Assembly: GCF_000732325.1 (NCBI RefSeq)
Contig: NZ_BBIW01000004.1
Coordinates: 408,660-472,659, forward strand
Length of the DNA stretch: 64,000 bases
DNA from: Paenibacillus sp. TCA20
GTDB lineage: Bacteria; Bacillota; Bacilli; Paenibacillales; Paenibacillaceae
Direction: 5' to 3'
The translations under genes were made by a program, and so were the position numbers. This document shows positions 26,468 through 37,309 of this stretch, in pieces (the stretch's first letter is position 1; each line of letters starts with the position of its first letter). The notes beneath the pieces are model-generated. The model was not told the origin of the DNA and searched no databases. It saw only the letters and a list, made by a program, of their open reading frames with translations.

Positions 26468-27898
26468 TCAGCCTGCTGGTACCGTCACTTTAATATGAGC
26501 CGGCACTGGAGGCTTCACTTCAGCAGGGATTCCCGCCGTGAAAGTAATGCCGCTTGCTCTTTCTTTAAATTCGGCTTTGGCCTGCTCAATGACACCATCT
26601 GTATTCTGAAGCAGATCATAGGCGGAGAGAGCCATCAGCTTCGCGGCATAGTGCATCCCCTTCATTCCAATGGAGGAGCCGAAGGCGGCCGTGGCCTGCC
26701 AAGTGTGAACTTGAACTCCCAGTGGAGCACAAGTCGTCATGATCTGACCCATCGGTGCAATCCAGGATACATCACCCACATCAGAGGAGCCGCCCATCGT
26801 CATACCGAAGACTTGTTTATTGTTAATAAACGCGGTTGGCAGAATGGATTTTTCAGAGTGCAGGGCAGCTTCTGGATTGGCTGCAAGGACGTCTGGATGA
26901 ACGCTCTTCAGCAGCTGTTCGGCGAAGGCTTCTTCTTCCGGAGTAAATTGAATAGGCTCTGCAACTTCGGTTTGAGCATGCATAAGATCATTCAGCGTGG
27001 CATTTGGCAGTGTATCATAACAGCCTGCTTTGATATCCCACCGTACACTCGTTTCAGTCATTAATGCCGCACCTTGGGCGATTTTGATGAGCCTCTCTAG
27101 CAAGTGATCGACAGCTGCTCGGTCTTTTCCGCGTAAAAAGTAGTATACGCTCGCCGCATCCGGCACGATATTCGGAGCCTGACCGCCGTTTGTGATCTGA
27201 TAATGAATCCGGCTGCCGTCTGGCACATGCTCACGCAGGTAATTTGCGCCGACGTTCATCAGCTCCACCGCATCTAGAGCACTGCGGCCTAGATGAGGGG
27301 CGGCTCCAGCGTGTGCGGTACGACCCGAGAAGAAGAACTCCACACCAGTCAATGCCTGCATGCTGTAATTCGCCGCCATGTTGGAGCTGCCTGGATGCCA
27401 AGTGAGCACACAGTCCAGATCGTCGAACACGCCGTCACGAGCCATAAAGGTCTTGCCGGATAACAGCTCTTCTGCCGGACAGCCGTAATAACGAATGGTG
27501 CCGGGGAGTGTTCCTTCGTTAATGAGCTGCTTAAGCGCGGTGACTGCTTCTACTCCAGCTGTGCCGAGCAGGTTATGTCCGCAGCCATGACCGGGTCCGC
27601 CGGGAACGATCGGTGTCTGATCTGGGCTTACCGTTTGGGATAGACCGGGAAGGGCGTCAAACTCGCCGAGGATGCCGATCACCGGACTTCCATGACCGTA
27701 CTCGGCGACAAAGGCGGTAGGAATTTCACCCACGCCTGATGTGATGCGAAAGCCTTCCTGTTCTAGCAGGCGAGCCTGAAGAGAGGAGGCGTAGGATTCG
27801 GTGTAGCCGACCTCCGGATGCTCCCATATGTCCTTCGCCATTTTTGTGAAGCGATGCTCTCCTTCGTTAAGCGCTTGGATCAGGTTTGTTTTGCTCAT
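26468..27898 (-). CDS. M20-family amidohydrolase, AbgB-like
   Basis: A 476-residue metallopeptidase resembling p-aminobenzoyl-glutamate hydrolase subunit B and related M20 amidases. Metal-binding segments are GHGCGHNLLGTA and PAEELLSGK, followed by TWHPGSSN and the dimerisation insert FSGRTAHAGAAPHLGRSALDA. It starts at an ATG preceded by TAGGAGGTATATA. It lies 19 nt downstream of an MFS transporter gene, so the pair is one operon: probable import, then hydrolysis of an N-acyl amino acid or aminobenzoyl-glutamate-like compound. The substrate is inferred from the family only. Confidence 0.88.
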   Translation of the reverse strand: MSKTNLIQALNEGEHRFTKMAKDIWEHPEVGYTESYASSLQARLLEQEGFRITSGVGEIPTAFVAEYGHGSPVIGILGEFDALPGLSQTVSPDQTPIVPGGPGHGCGHNLLGTAGVEAVTALKQLINEGTLPGTIRYYGCPAEELLSGKTFMARDGVFDDLDCVLTWHPGSSNMAANYSMQALTGVEFFFSGRTAHAGAAPHLGRSALDAVELMNVGANYLREHVPDGSRIHYQITNGGQAPNIVPDAASVYYFLRGKDRAAVDHLLERLIKIAQGAALMTETSVRWDIKAGCYDTLPNATLNDLMHAQTEVAEPIQFTPEEEAFAEQLLKSVHPDVLAANPEAALHSEKSILPTAFINNKQVFGMTMGGSSDVGDVSWIAPMGQIMTTCAPLGVQVHTWQATAAFGSSIGMKGMHYAAKLMALSAYDLLQNTDGVIEQAKAEFKERASGITFTAGIPAEVKPPVPAHIKVTVPAG

Positions 27899-27917
27899 GC
27901 TATATACCTCCTAAGAT

Positions 27918-29159
27918 TTAGTGTCTTGCGGTCAACACAACTGCAGATGGGTCTGTAATAGGCTCGTCAGGCTGTTTGTTCAATTTAGGAATTGTTAATG
28001 AAATGATTGCAGCGACAAGGCATGATGCTGTAAGGAATAAAAAGGCGCTGTTATAAGAGTTCGTAGATGATATAAGGAAGCCCATTATTGCGGGAGAGAG
28101 GATACCTGCGGCCTGTCCGCCAAAGTTAATCATACCAAAGGCAGTACCAACGACTCTTTGCTTCATCAGTCGGTGAGGCAGTGTAAACACAAAGGACAAT
28201 GTGAAGGAGCCGAACGCCATGGCAATACTCATGCACAGCATAATTTCGGCGAGTCCGCCGGCGCGTGTCACGAGGAATAAGAATAGAGCATACATGAAGA
28301 GGCAGCCTGTGACTACATACTTCGCTTTGGCTCCGATTCGATCGATGATCCGTCCGCTGATGAGCATGCCAAGAGCAGCGATGACTGCGGGAATAGCGGA
28401 TACAAGACCAGCTGCCTTCAGATCGATCCCTTGTGCTTCAATGAGATAGGTAGGCATCCACGAAGAGAGTCCCCAACTGGCAATGTTGGCAAAGAAGAAG
28501 AGTGCCATGACTCTCCACAAAGTCGTATTGCGCAGCAGCTCCTTATACACACCCTTTTCCACTTTGGGTGAAGCAGTACTGTGCTGGGCGGAAGATCCCC
28601 TGGTGATATAAAGGAACCATATAACGAGCACTACGCCAAGCAGGGAAATCGCGAGAAACGTATGTCTCCATCCTAACCACAGGAGCAGCGGAGTACAGAT
28701 AATGGGGGCAATGGCTCCTCCGAGAGCATTGGAGGACATCATGGTCGTTTGAGCCTTGGTGCGTTTTTCTTTGGCGAAGTAATCAGAGATGGCTTTGGTG
28801 CTGGCAGAAGGGTAAGCTCCTTCTCCAATCCCGAAGAGGAAACGAATCACGAGCAGAGAGGCCAGGGACCAGGCGGCGCCCGATAAACCGGTGAAGAGGG
28901 ACCAGAACAGGATGGCGACGACGATGACTTTGCGTGAACCGAACTTGTCCGCGAGCCATCCACCGGGAATCTGCATGAGCGCATAGCCGACGAAAAAGCT
29001 GCTCAGCACAATTCCGAGTGCCGAAGCATCCAGACTCATGTCTTTGCCCATTTGACTGAGAGCAAGCGTAATTACTCCTCGGTCAATATAGGAGACAATC
29101 CAGGCTGCGAATAAGGCGGTGAGTATCAATTTACTGTTGGGCTCTTTTTTCATAGGCAT
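27918..29159 (-). CDS. MFS transporter, anion:cation symporter (ACS) type
   Basis: About 413 residues with 12 membrane segments. The N-terminus has SYIDRGVITLAL and the loop GGWLADKFGSRKVI, typical of the ACS family that imports organic anions. It is the first gene of a two-gene operon with the M20 hydrolase and diverges from a GAF-PucR regulator. The open frame begins at TTG 29171. The ATG at 29159 lies 6 nt after GGAG and was chosen; a further ATG is two codons downstream. Confidence 0.88.
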   Translation of the reverse strand: MPMKKEPNSKLILTALFAAWIVSYIDRGVITLALSQMGKDMSLDASALGIVLSSFFVGYALMQIPGGWLADKFGSRKVIVVAILFWSLFTGLSGAAWSLASLLVIRFLFGIGEGAYPSASTKAISDYFAKEKRTKAQTTMMSSNALGGAIAPIICTPLLLWLGWRHTFLAISLLGVVLVIWFLYITRGSSAQHSTASPKVEKGVYKELLRNTTLWRVMALFFFANIASWGLSSWMPTYLIEAQGIDLKAAGLVSAIPAVIAALGMLISGRIIDRIGAKAKYVVTGCLFMYALFLFLVTRAGGLAEIMLCMSIAMAFGSFTLSFVFTLPHRLMKQRVVGTAFGMINFGGQAAGILSPAIMGFLISSTNSYNSAFLFLTASCLVAAIISLTIPKLNKQPDEPITDPSAVVLTARH

Positions 29160-29341
29160 CTCACGCTCCAAATGATTGTGTTAAGTATGGTAACATTTTA
29201 TAATGTGAGTTAACGAAAATCATTGTTCATATGACTAATGTTTCATAGATAACATTGTATATATTTCCAATGACAATCGATTTCAAGTTGAAATGCATTC
29301 ATTTATGTTATATTAACTGACACGTACGGAGTGGAGAGGGG

Positions 29342-31438
29342 ATGTTAAGCGTGGATCTGCCTCAATTTTTGGAGAAGAGATTTGGAGACGTGGAATATGG
29401 GGCATGGTTTTATACGGAGAGTGCTGAAAGCTTATACCTATGGCTGGGCACAGAAGGAGCCGACAGGCTGATCGAGAAAGTGAAGATGAATGCAATGGGT
29501 TTGCCGCTTCAACAACACATGGAGAAGCTCGTATGCCGGACCTTGCGTGTGGAGGGATCCACACTCTTATTCATCTATTTTTCACCGAATGATGCCTCAG
29601 AGCAGAGACCCATGCTGATGCTGATTGAAGCTGAAGATGAATTGACGGACAGTGAGCTTGAGCAGCTGGAGCTGCTGACGAGAATGGAGCTGCTAACGAT
29701 AAGGCTCGCCAAGCAAAAGCTGGATCACGAACGCTGGCTTGAGGGGCTCCGCGCGCTAACCTCTTCTCTCGACCTGAATGAATTGCTGCTGCACATTATG
29801 CAGAATGCACTGAAGGTCATTCCCGCTGCAGACTGCGGCTTTTTCATGATGTATGAGGAGGCGGAGAAGAGACTGGTGCCCAGGGCGAGCATTGGGATTA
29901 AAGATACGATTTATCAGTTTCAGACAAGGCATAGCCAGGGGATTACAGGTAAAGTATTTACGAGCGGGATCGGGAAAATATATACCTCCAGAACAGCCCT
30001 GGATGCGATGGATGATGTTCCGAAGGATGCATTGAGTTATCTTGTTAACGCATTTGACGGAGATGTGGTGCAGGTAGTATCAGTCATCGCAGTTCCCGTC
30101 ACGATGAATCAGGATCGGATCGGCGTCATGCTGGTGCATCAGCTGCAGGATGGCAGGAGACCTTTTCATGATCAGGACCTGCTGCATCTTCAGGGCTTTG
30201 CTGATCAGGCCGCTATTGCGATATCCAATGCAAGAATGTACTCAGAGCTGAGAGAAGCGAATGAGTATCTCGTGAAACGGAGCGATATTCACAATGTATT
30301 TACCAAGCTGTCTGTCCGCCAGGAAAGTGTGGAGGTGCTGGTTGATCAAGTGCTCGCTATGCTTAAGCTGCCCTTGCGATTTGTTGACCTGCTGCTGAAC
30401 AACTGGCATCCTGTCGCTGACGATCAGCATGAGCTCTCCGATCTGGATTTGTTCCAAGTGTTTGAGGCGAATAAAGCTCCTGTCACGATAACGGGCAGTC
30501 ACGAGCATGGGTATTACCTGTACCCTGTTGTGAATGGCCCGGTGCTGCTCGGCGTCTTCGTTATTCCACTCCTTCGTCCGCTGGAGCCGCTGGATCACAT
30601 TGTACTGGAGCAGGGAGGCGCGATCGTTGCACTTCAGCTAATGAACACGCACTCCGCCACGGAAATGTATTACAAACGGAGTCATGAGTTCTTCAATGAG
30701 CTGGTGCAGTTTCGTGAGCCTGAACGAGTCGCTGCCAAGATGAGTAATTTTGGACTGCCTAAGGATGTTCCTCTATTCGTTAGTGTCCTTCACCTTCTGG
30801 GAGAGCACGGGGATCTGAAGCAGCGTGAGATTTTTTTACGTAAACTGATACTTGATTTGGAAAAAGAGCTTGGTCATAGTGAGAAACTGCTATTTGGCTC
30901 CCATGATAAAGTAACGATTATTGCGGCAGCACTGAATATCGCCCAGCAAAAGCAAATGGTGGAACGGATGAGAGCAGCTGCCGAGCGATGGGCAAGATCA
31001 ACAGGCAAATCCGTGAGCGGGGGCATTGGCAGCTTGTATAGTGGCCTCGAGCAGGTGGCCAGAAGTAACGATGAGGCACTTGATGCCTTATCCTTTCTGC
31101 TCCGCAGGCAAAAGACAGGACTTACCCGTTATGAGGATATCGGGGTGAATCAATTGTTTCTCAATCAGGAGCCTGCAAAGATCGGGCATTATATTGAGAG
31201 TGTGTTGTCTCCTCTGTATTCAAGGGGCAAGCAGCAGGGTGAGGATCTGGAACGCACGTTAAAAGCTTACATGGCTGCAAATCGTTCCGCTTCAGCAGCA
31301 GCCGAAGAGCTGCATATTCATATCAATACACTGTACCACCGGCTGCATAAAGTTGAGGAGCTGATGCAGGTCAGTCTAAATGATCCCGATGATTGGCTCA
31401 AGGTATATCTGGCTTGTCATCTCAGCGAGACCTATTAA
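29342..31438 (+). CDS. GAF-domain PucR/CdaR-type transcriptional regulator
   Basis: A 698-residue regulator. Residues about 140-300 form a GAF domain (LDLNELLLHIMQNALKVIPAADCGFFMMY, then FADQAAIAISNARMY). The C-terminal helix-turn-helix of the PucR type lies at about 640-690 (YMAANRSASAAAEELHIHINTLYHRLHKVEEL). A GGDEF-like degenerate segment precedes it, as in CdaR proteins. It is transcribed divergently from the MFS/M20 operon, so it is the likely activator of that operon in response to the substrate. The start ATG follows GGAGAGGGG closely; a GTG three codons later is an alternative. Confidence 0.85.
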   Translation: MLSVDLPQFLEKRFGDVEYGAWFYTESAESLYLWLGTEGADRLIEKVKMNAMGLPLQQHMEKLVCRTLRVEGSTLLFIYFSPNDASEQRPMLMLIEAEDELTDSELEQLELLTRMELLTIRLAKQKLDHERWLEGLRALTSSLDLNELLLHIMQNALKVIPAADCGFFMMYEEAEKRLVPRASIGIKDTIYQFQTRHSQGITGKVFTSGIGKIYTSRTALDAMDDVPKDALSYLVNAFDGDVVQVVSVIAVPVTMNQDRIGVMLVHQLQDGRRPFHDQDLLHLQGFADQAAIAISNARMYSELREANEYLVKRSDIHNVFTKLSVRQESVEVLVDQVLAMLKLPLRFVDLLLNNWHPVADDQHELSDLDLFQVFEANKAPVTITGSHEHGYYLYPVVNGPVLLGVFVIPLLRPLEPLDHIVLEQGGAIVALQLMNTHSATEMYYKRSHEFFNELVQFREPERVAAKMSNFGLPKDVPLFVSVLHLLGEHGDLKQREIFLRKLILDLEKELGHSEKLLFGSHDKVTIIAAALNIAQQKQMVERMRAAAERWARSTGKSVSGGIGSLYSGLEQVARSNDEALDALSFLLRRQKTGLTRYEDIGVNQLFLNQEPAKIGHYIESVLSPLYSRGKQQGEDLERTLKAYMAANRSASAAAEELHIHINTLYHRLHKVEELMQVSLNDPDDWLKVYLACHLSETY

Positions 31439-31490
31439 CTGCTCCGAAAATGTAGAGAAATACATTTATCAAGATTTTTTGTCAGCTATA

Positions 31491-31519
31491 TTGACATAGG
31501 ATCTTTCTTCTGCTTTAAT
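31491..31519 (+). promoter_or_regulatory. Sigma-A promoter of the glycine riboswitch-glyA unit
   Basis: Perfect TTGACA, a 17-nt spacer, TTTAAT, ending about 33 nt before the aptamer. Confidence 0.7.
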
Positions 31520-31552
31520 CAGATAAAGAAAAATCCATAAGCGGAAGATGAT

Positions 31553-31758
31553 GGCAGGGAGAGTCTTAAGCATCGCTTGGTCACGTTTAATGAGGATGCT
31601 TTTGCGCCGAAGGAGCAAGCTTTATGGCTGGTCGAGTCTTAAAGTTAATCTCTCAGGTACAAGGAACCGCCATCGGACGCAACTCTGGAGAGAGCAATAG
31701 CCACCCAAGGGGTAACAACGGCTGCCGCCGTTTAAACTCTCAGGTACCCAGGACAGAG
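31553..31758 (+). promoter_or_regulatory. Tandem glycine riboswitch
   Basis: Two glycine aptamers in series. The first has GCAGGGAGAG, GCGCCGAAGGAGCAAGC and ATCTCTCAGGTACAAGGA. The linker is GGACGCAACTCTGGAGAGAGC. The second has CACCCAAGGGGTAAC (one change from the usual CACCGAAGGGG), then AACTCTCAGGTACCCAGGACAGAG. The paired arrangement and the conserved CTCTCAGGTA boxes are diagnostic. Confidence 0.93.
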
Positions 31759-31796
31759 AACACGACAATTTGTTCGTGATCTCTGTCCTTTTTTGC
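31751..31796 (+). terminator. Terminator of the glycine riboswitch expression platform
   Basis: Stem GGACAGAGA.CACGA/TCGTG.TCTCTGTCC followed by TTTTTT. Its left arm overlaps the 3' end of aptamer 2, so ligand binding should block it (an ON switch). Confidence 0.85.
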
Positions 31797-31837
31797 GTAT
31801 CCATAGATTTATCATTTATCTCGCGGAGGTGTTGTTA

Positions 31838-33091
31838 ATGAGTTTGGAATCCTTTGATCCACAGCTTTACAGCTTTGTTCAGCAAGAGCAGGAACGTCAG
31901 CTGGCTACACTGGAACTGATTGCTTCAGAGAATATTGTTAGTCCTGAAGTGATGGAAGCGATGGGAACCGTTCTAACGAACAAATATGCAGAAGGGTACC
32001 CTGGGAAACGTTACTACGGGGGCTGCGAGCATGTGGATGGTGCTGAGACGCTCGCGATCGAGCGGGCAAAGTCCTTATTTGGAGCTGCTTATGCGAATGT
32101 TCAGCCGCATTCCGGTGCTCAGGCCAATACGGCAGTGCTGTTTCATCTCCTGAATCCAGGAGACAAGCTGATGGGCATGAATCTTTCCCAAGGCGGACAT
32201 CTAACTCATGGCAGTCCAGTAAGCCTGTCAGGGAAATGGTTTGATGTGGTCTCCTATGGAGTGGATGAAGTAACACACCTGATCGATTACGATCAAGTAG
32301 AGAGCCTTGCCCGCAAAGAGCGGCCGAAGCTGATCATTGCTGGTGCAAGTGCTTACCCCCGTCAGATTGACTTTGCAAAGTTCAAGGGAATTGCTGATCA
32401 GGTCGGGGCAAAGCTTATGGTGGACATGGCTCATATAGCCGGACTGGTTGCAGCGGGTCTGCATCCCTCTCCGGTCCCTTATGCGGATGTTACGACAAGT
32501 ACGACGCATAAGACGCTGCGCGGCCCTCGGGGAGGCCTGCTGCTGACGAATGATGAGGAGACGGCGAAGGGGCTTAACAAATCCATATTCCCTGGCATAC
32601 AGGGCGGACCGCTCATGCATATCATTGCAGCGAAGGCAGTGAGCTTCAAAGAGGCATTGGACCCTTCCTTTAAGCTCTATGCAGGCAGAGTCGTCGATAA
32701 TGCGAAGGTGCTTGCAGATACTCTCATTCAAGAAGGAGCCACACTTGTATCGGGAGGAACGGATAACCATTTGATGCTGATAGATGTGCGGCCCTGGGGA
32801 CTTACAGGCAAGCAGGCTGAAGCGATCCTGGAGCATGTAGGCATCACGGTTAATAAGAACACGATACCTGGAGAAACAGCCAGTCCATTTGTTACTAGCG
32901 GCATACGAATCGGTACGCCTGCATTGACGACGAGGGGCATGGGAGATGAAGAAATGCGCATATTGGGAGAGTGTATTGCTGCTGTGCTTAAGCGTCATGG
33001 AGATGATAGCGTGGCAGCAAGTGTACATGAGCATACCAAGGCGCTTGCGGCGAGGTTCCCGTTGTTTATGAAAGAGATGGCAATTCGATAA
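31838..33091 (+). CDS. glyA: Serine hydroxymethyltransferase
   Basis: A 417-residue PLP enzyme that interconverts serine and glycine with tetrahydrofolate. It shows [24 protein letters not shown], the PLP-lysine motif [15 protein letters not shown] and the C-terminal [15 protein letters not shown]. The frame is open back to TTG 31793 inside the riboswitch terminator. The GCGGAGGTG site before ATG 31838 and the MSLESFD N-terminus fix the start. Regulation by the upstream tandem glycine riboswitch suggests it is turned up by high glycine. Confidence 0.97.
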   Translation: MSLESFDPQLYSFVQQEQERQLATLELIASENIVSPEVMEAMGTVLTNKYAEGYPGKRYYGGCEHVDGAETLAIERAKSLFGAAYANVQPHSGAQANTAVLFHLLNPGDKLMGMNLSQGGHLTHGSPVSLSGKWFDVVSYGVDEVTHLIDYDQVESLARKERPKLIIAGASAYPRQIDFAKFKGIADQVGAKLMVDMAHIAGLVAAGLHPSPVPYADVTTSTTHKTLRGPRGGLLLTNDEETAKGLNKSIFPGIQGGPLMHIIAAKAVSFKEALDPSFKLYAGRVVDNAKVLADTLIQEGATLVSGGTDNHLMLIDVRPWGLTGKQAEAILEHVGITVNKNTIPGETASPFVTSGIRIGTPALTTRGMGDEEMRILGECIAAVLKRHGDDSVAASVHEHTKALAARFPLFMKEMAIR

Positions 33092-33103
33092 TCTAATAGA
33101 GAT

Positions 33104-33149
33104 AAAAAAAGGCCGTATCCAGCTGCCGAGAGGCAGGGGATACGGCCTT
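33104..33149. terminator. Terminator between glyA and the aconitase gene
   Basis: Stem GGCCGTATCC/GGATACGGCC with a small inner hairpin. The T7 tract is on the minus strand, so it mainly ends the aconitase transcript. Confidence 0.82.
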
Positions 33150-33165
33150 ACTATTTGTACGTCGA

Positions 33166-35874
33166 TTATTTCATCAACTGACGAAGTACGGTTTGCAGAA
33201 TACCGCCATTATGGTAGTAATCCACGTCAACCATACTGTCGAGACGCGCGATAACAGGGAACTCAAATTTAGTACCGTCCTCGCGTGTTGCAGTTACAGT
33301 CAATTCTTCACCTGGAGTAACTTCGTTGGAGAGACCTACGATATCAAACGTCTCACGCCCGTTCAATCCAAGGCTGGACCAGCCATAGCCTTCTTTGAAC
33401 TGAAGCGGAAGTACGCCCATACCAACCAGGTTACTGCGGTGAATCCGCTCGAAGCTCTCAGCGATAACAGCTTTGACGCCAAGGAGAAGCGTACCTTTGG
33501 CTGCCCAGTCACGGGAGCTTCCTGTACCATACTCTTTACCAGCCAGTACGATGAGGTTTCTGCCTTTCTCCTGATACTTCATAGAAGCATCGTAGATGGA
33601 CATGACTTCATCGGTAGGGAGGTATTTGGTAACGCCGCCTTCCGTGCCTGGTGCCACTTGGTTACGAATACGGATGTTGGCAAATGTTCCGCGCATCATA
33701 ACTTCATGGTTACCGCGGCGAGAACCGTAGGAGTTGAAGTCCTTGCGTTCTACACCATGCTCTTTGAGGTACAGACCAGCCGGGCTGGTTGGCGAAATAT
33801 TACCTGCAGGCGAGATATGGTCGGTCGTTACAGAATCGCCAAGCAGCGCAAGCACGCGTGCATCACGAATGTTCTGGATGTCGTTCAGATCACCTTCAAG
33901 TCCTTCAAAGAACGGCGGGTTCTGAATGTATGTCGAGTTCTCATCCCACTCATACAATTCGCCTTCTGGAACTTCAATTGCATTCCAGCGTTCATTGGCA
34001 GTGAAGACGTTCGCGTATTTATTTCGGAACATATCTGCGTTAAGCGAGACATTAATTGCTTCTTGGATTTCTGCGGAAGTCGGCCAGATATCCTTAAGAT
34101 ATACAGGCTGATTGCTCTGATCATAGCCGATCGGATCGTTCTGCAGATCGATGTTCACCGTACCTGCCAGCGCGTAAGCAACAACCAGCGGCGGAGAAGC
34201 CAGGTAGTTTGCTTTGACCTGGGCATGCACACGGCCTTCGAAGTTACGGTTACCAGACAGTACTGCAGCAACAGTCAGATCGTTGTCAGCAATCGCATGA
34301 CTCACTTCATCTGGAAGCGGACCGGAGTTACCGATACAAGTTGCACATCCGTAGCCGGCAACGTTAAAGCCCAGCTTCTCAAGCGGATCGAGCAGGTTTG
34401 CCTTGGTCAGGTACTCTGTAACAACAAGAGATCCTGGAGTCAGCGAGGTCTTCACATAACCAGGCTTGGTCAGTCCGCGTTCTACCGCTTTCTTCGCAAG
34501 AAGACCTGCGCCGACCATAACACTTGGGTTGGAAGTGTTCGTACAGCTCGTAATTGCAGCAATTACAACTGCACCTGGAGCCAGTTCACTCTTGGAACCG
34601 TCAGGATGGGTAACAGGCACTTTCTCTGCAATCTTCTCATCGCTTAGTCCGTAACCGCCCTTGTCGATTGGTGTGCGGACAATGCCTTCCCAATTCTCTT
34701 TCATATGAGACAGCTCAATCCGGTCTTGAGGACGTTTAGGTCCTGCAAGGCTCGGTACAACCGATGCCAGATCAAGCTCAATGGTATCTGTAAAGACTGG
34801 ATCTTCGGTATGGTTCGTACGGAACATGCCTTGGGCTTTGTAGTATGCTTCAACCAGCTCAATTTGTTCTTCAGAACGACCTGTATTACGCAGGTAGTTA
34901 ACCGTCTCTTGATCGACTGGGAAGAAACCTACGGTTGCACCATATTCCGGAGCCATGTTAGCTACGGTCGCACGGTCAGCCAAGCTGATGTTGGACAGGC
35001 CAGGACCATAGAATTCTACGAACTTGCCGACAACACCCTTCTTACGAAGCATTTCGGTAACCGTCAGGGCAAGGTCAGTAGCCGTAGAGCCCTCTGCCAG
35101 GCTGCCTGTCAGCTTGAAGCCGATAACCTCAGGCGTTACGAAGTAGAGTGGTTGTCCAAGCATTCCGGCTTCAGCCTCGATACCGCCGACACCCCAGCCT
35201 ACAACGCCGAGACCGTTGATCATCGTTGTATGAGAGTCCGTACCTACCAAAGAATCCGGGAACACAACAGTCTCACCGTCAATCTCTTTGGTTGCAGCTA
35301 CGGAAGCGAGATATTCAAGGTTAACCTGGTGAACAATCCCTGTAGAAGGAGGAACTGCACGGAAGTTGTCAAAAGCAGTCTGTGCCCAGCGAAGGAAGCG
35401 ATAACGCTCTTCATTGCGCTCAAACTCGACTTTGATGTTATAGTCCAGTGCACTGTTCGTTCCGAATGCATCGACCATGACCGAGTGGTCAATAACGAGA
35501 TCGACAGGAACGAGCGGATTGATCTTCTTCGGATCGCCGCCGGCTTTCTTCACTGTATCGCGCATAGCGGCAAGGTCAACGACCACCGGAACGCCAGTAA
35601 AGTCCTGCAGTACAATACGCGCAGGAATAAAAGGAATTTCTTTGTTGTTATCTTTGCCTTCTGCCCAGCCTGTAAGCTGGCTTACATGATCTTCAGTAAT
35701 AGCGCGTCCATCAAACTGACGGATCGCCGCTTCGAGGAGCACCTTAATGGAGAAAGGCAGCTTGGAAATGTCGCCGCGTCCTTGCTCTTCAAGCGTTTTG
35801 AGGCTGTAATAGCGGTACGTTTTGCCTCCGACTTCAAGCGAGCTTGCAGCAGAGAAATGATTCTGTTGAGACAT
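33166..35874 (-). CDS. acnA: Aconitate hydratase
   Basis: A 902-residue TCA-cycle enzyme (citrate to isocitrate), AcnA/CitB type. The 4Fe-4S cysteines lie in [14 protein letters not shown] and in [14 protein letters not shown]. Substrate-binding segments include [17 protein letters not shown], and the C-terminal swivel domain has [35 protein letters not shown] (key residues S, R, D). The frame extends 13 codons further up, but GGAGGTACATCC stands directly before ATG 35874. Bacillus aconitase also binds iron-responsive RNA; whether this one does is not visible. Long open frames on the opposite strand are shadows. Confidence 0.97.
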   Translation of the reverse strand: MSQQNHFSAASSLEVGGKTYRYYSLKTLEEQGRGDISKLPFSIKVLLEAAIRQFDGRAITEDHVSQLTGWAEGKDNNKEIPFIPARIVLQDFTGVPVVVDLAAMRDTVKKAGGDPKKINPLVPVDLVIDHSVMVDAFGTNSALDYNIKVEFERNEERYRFLRWAQTAFDNFRAVPPSTGIVHQVNLEYLASVAATKEIDGETVVFPDSLVGTDSHTTMINGLGVVGWGVGGIEAEAGMLGQPLYFVTPEVIGFKLTGSLAEGSTATDLALTVTEMLRKKGVVGKFVEFYGPGLSNISLADRATVANMAPEYGATVGFFPVDQETVNYLRNTGRSEEQIELVEAYYKAQGMFRTNHTEDPVFTDTIELDLASVVPSLAGPKRPQDRIELSHMKENWEGIVRTPIDKGGYGLSDEKIAEKVPVTHPDGSKSELAPGAVVIAAITSCTNTSNPSVMVGAGLLAKKAVERGLTKPGYVKTSLTPGSLVVTEYLTKANLLDPLEKLGFNVAGYGCATCIGNSGPLPDEVSHAIADNDLTVAAVLSGNRNFEGRVHAQVKANYLASPPLVVAYALAGTVNIDLQNDPIGYDQSNQPVYLKDIWPTSAEIQEAINVSLNADMFRNKYANVFTANERWNAIEVPEGELYEWDENSTYIQNPPFFEGLEGDLNDIQNIRDARVLALLGDSVTTDHISPAGNISPTSPAGLYLKEHGVERKDFNSYGSRRGNHEVMMRGTFANIRIRNQVAPGTEGGVTKYLPTDEVMSIYDASMKYQEKGRNLIVLAGKEYGTGSSRDWAAKGTLLLGVKAVIAESFERIHRSNLVGMGVLPLQFKEGYGWSSLGLNGRETFDIVGLSNEVTPGEELTVTATREDGTKFEFPVIARLDSMVDVDYYHNGGILQTVLRQLMK

Positions 35875-36051
35875 GGATGTACCTCCTTGATTAATAGTAT
35901 GCCAGAAGTTCATTTTATCCGTTCAATGTCCATGGAGTTTCACAGTGTGAAACGTAATTTCAAAAATGAACTTTTGATTTTAGTATACCGTTTTCATCCA
36001 TTGACGTAAAGTTTTTTTCTTGTAAGAACGCCTATTTTTACAGGGAAGTGA

Positions 36052-37182
36052 ATGCTTCAACTCTCTCTGGATAGGCCCCGTACATACCAACATAAAATTA
36101 GTCATATAGTGAAAAGAGAAGGTAATCATACGATCGAGAAGCAAGCCGGAGTAGTAGAAAGGGGATATGGGCCGTTGGAGCGAGAATGGAAAAATACCTT
36201 ATATTCTTATGTGAAAGAATATAATCGAGGCGAGATTGATTATAAGCCGCAGGAGCAGCATATGATTACAGACCTTGCTGTCCTGCTCGAACGAGGCAAG
36301 CGGGCAGCTCAGCTGGAAGAGTGGTATCGCGAGCGTCAGGCCGTACCTCTGCGCTGCGAGACAAGCGCTAAGCTGCTCCGGACACTGTCGGATCGCAAGG
36401 GTGAAGCTGTGGTCGATGTACAGCTGTACAGCCGGTTATTCTACTCCAAGGGAGGGATGACGCACCGGGAGGACCGCATCGAGAAAGAGCGGCTGACCTT
36501 CACCAAGGACGGTAATTATTGGGTTGTATCGCGTGTGGTCAGAGATGTACAGGAACGAAAGCCGGTCGCCTATGAGACGCTGATCGCAGCAGAGAATGCC
36601 AAGCAGGCAGGTATCTTGAGGAAGCCTCTTCTGAATAGAGAGGTGTTGTATCCAGGTATTCCGGCCAGACTGGTTCGATACCGGAGAGAGGATGCGGTGG
36701 CTTATGCAGATCAATGGTGGAATTCGGGTAATCCGGAGTTTGAAGAATTCGAAGTGAACTGCACCAATTATATCTCGCAATGTCTCTTTGCAGGGGGCGC
36801 GCCGATCAACTATACTGGTAGGAGAGAAACAGGCTGGTGGTATAAAGGTTACGCTTCGGGACAAGAGCAATGGAGCTACAGCTGGGCCGTGTCAGATAGT
36901 TTGGAGAATTATCTTGCGCGGAATCATAGCGGGCTGACGGCAACGCTTGTTGACGGGCCGGAGCAGCTGCAGCTGGGCGATGTTATTTTCTATGATTGGA
37001 ATGGGGACGGCAGGTATCAGCACAGTACGATTGTAACGGCATTTGATGCGGGTGGAATGCCCCTTGTGAATGCGAACACTGTAAGCAGCAGGCATCGTTA
37101 TTGGGATTACAAGGATTCTTATGCCTGGACCGAGAACACAACATACCGGTTATTCCATATCGCAGATACTTTTGGAGCCTAA
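36052..37182 (+). CDS. Protein with C-terminal putative amidase (Amidase_6) domain
   Basis: 376 residues. The C-terminal 160 match the cysteine amidase-like family found in Firmicutes: the nucleophile Cys in VNCTNYISQCLFAGG, W-rich GRRETGWWYKGY, and His in GDGRYQHSTIVTAF. The N-terminal 200 residues are charged and without a recognised domain. No clear signal peptide is seen, although related proteins often act on the cell wall. The start ATG has only a modest AGGGAAG site, so it is uncertain. It is transcribed divergently from the aconitase gene. Confidence 0.8.
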   Translation: MLQLSLDRPRTYQHKISHIVKREGNHTIEKQAGVVERGYGPLEREWKNTLYSYVKEYNRGEIDYKPQEQHMITDLAVLLERGKRAAQLEEWYRERQAVPLRCETSAKLLRTLSDRKGEAVVDVQLYSRLFYSKGGMTHREDRIEKERLTFTKDGNYWVVSRVVRDVQERKPVAYETLIAAENAKQAGILRKPLLNREVLYPGIPARLVRYRREDAVAYADQWWNSGNPEFEEFEVNCTNYISQCLFAGGAPINYTGRRETGWWYKGYASGQEQWSYSWAVSDSLENYLARNHSGLTATLVDGPEQLQLGDVIFYDWNGDGRYQHSTIVTAFDAGGMPLVNANTVSSRHRYWDYKDSYAWTENTTYRLFHIADTFGA

Positions 37183-37309
37183 AAAAAGCGTAACGCTCAT
37201 CCTTAAGATGAATATACTATTGGCATAATTCGGTAGGCCTTGGCGGATACGATAATCAAAATGATTCTCTCCCTAGGACCTGTAACCGTTAAGAAACCGG
37301 AGGTAAGTC

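Noticed and set aside
33193..36009. Long plus-strand open frames (484 and 434 codons) opposite the aconitase gene
   Set aside because: They lie fully antisense to a clear aconitase, have no recognisable domains, are Cys/Arg-rich and reflect the codon bias of the real gene.
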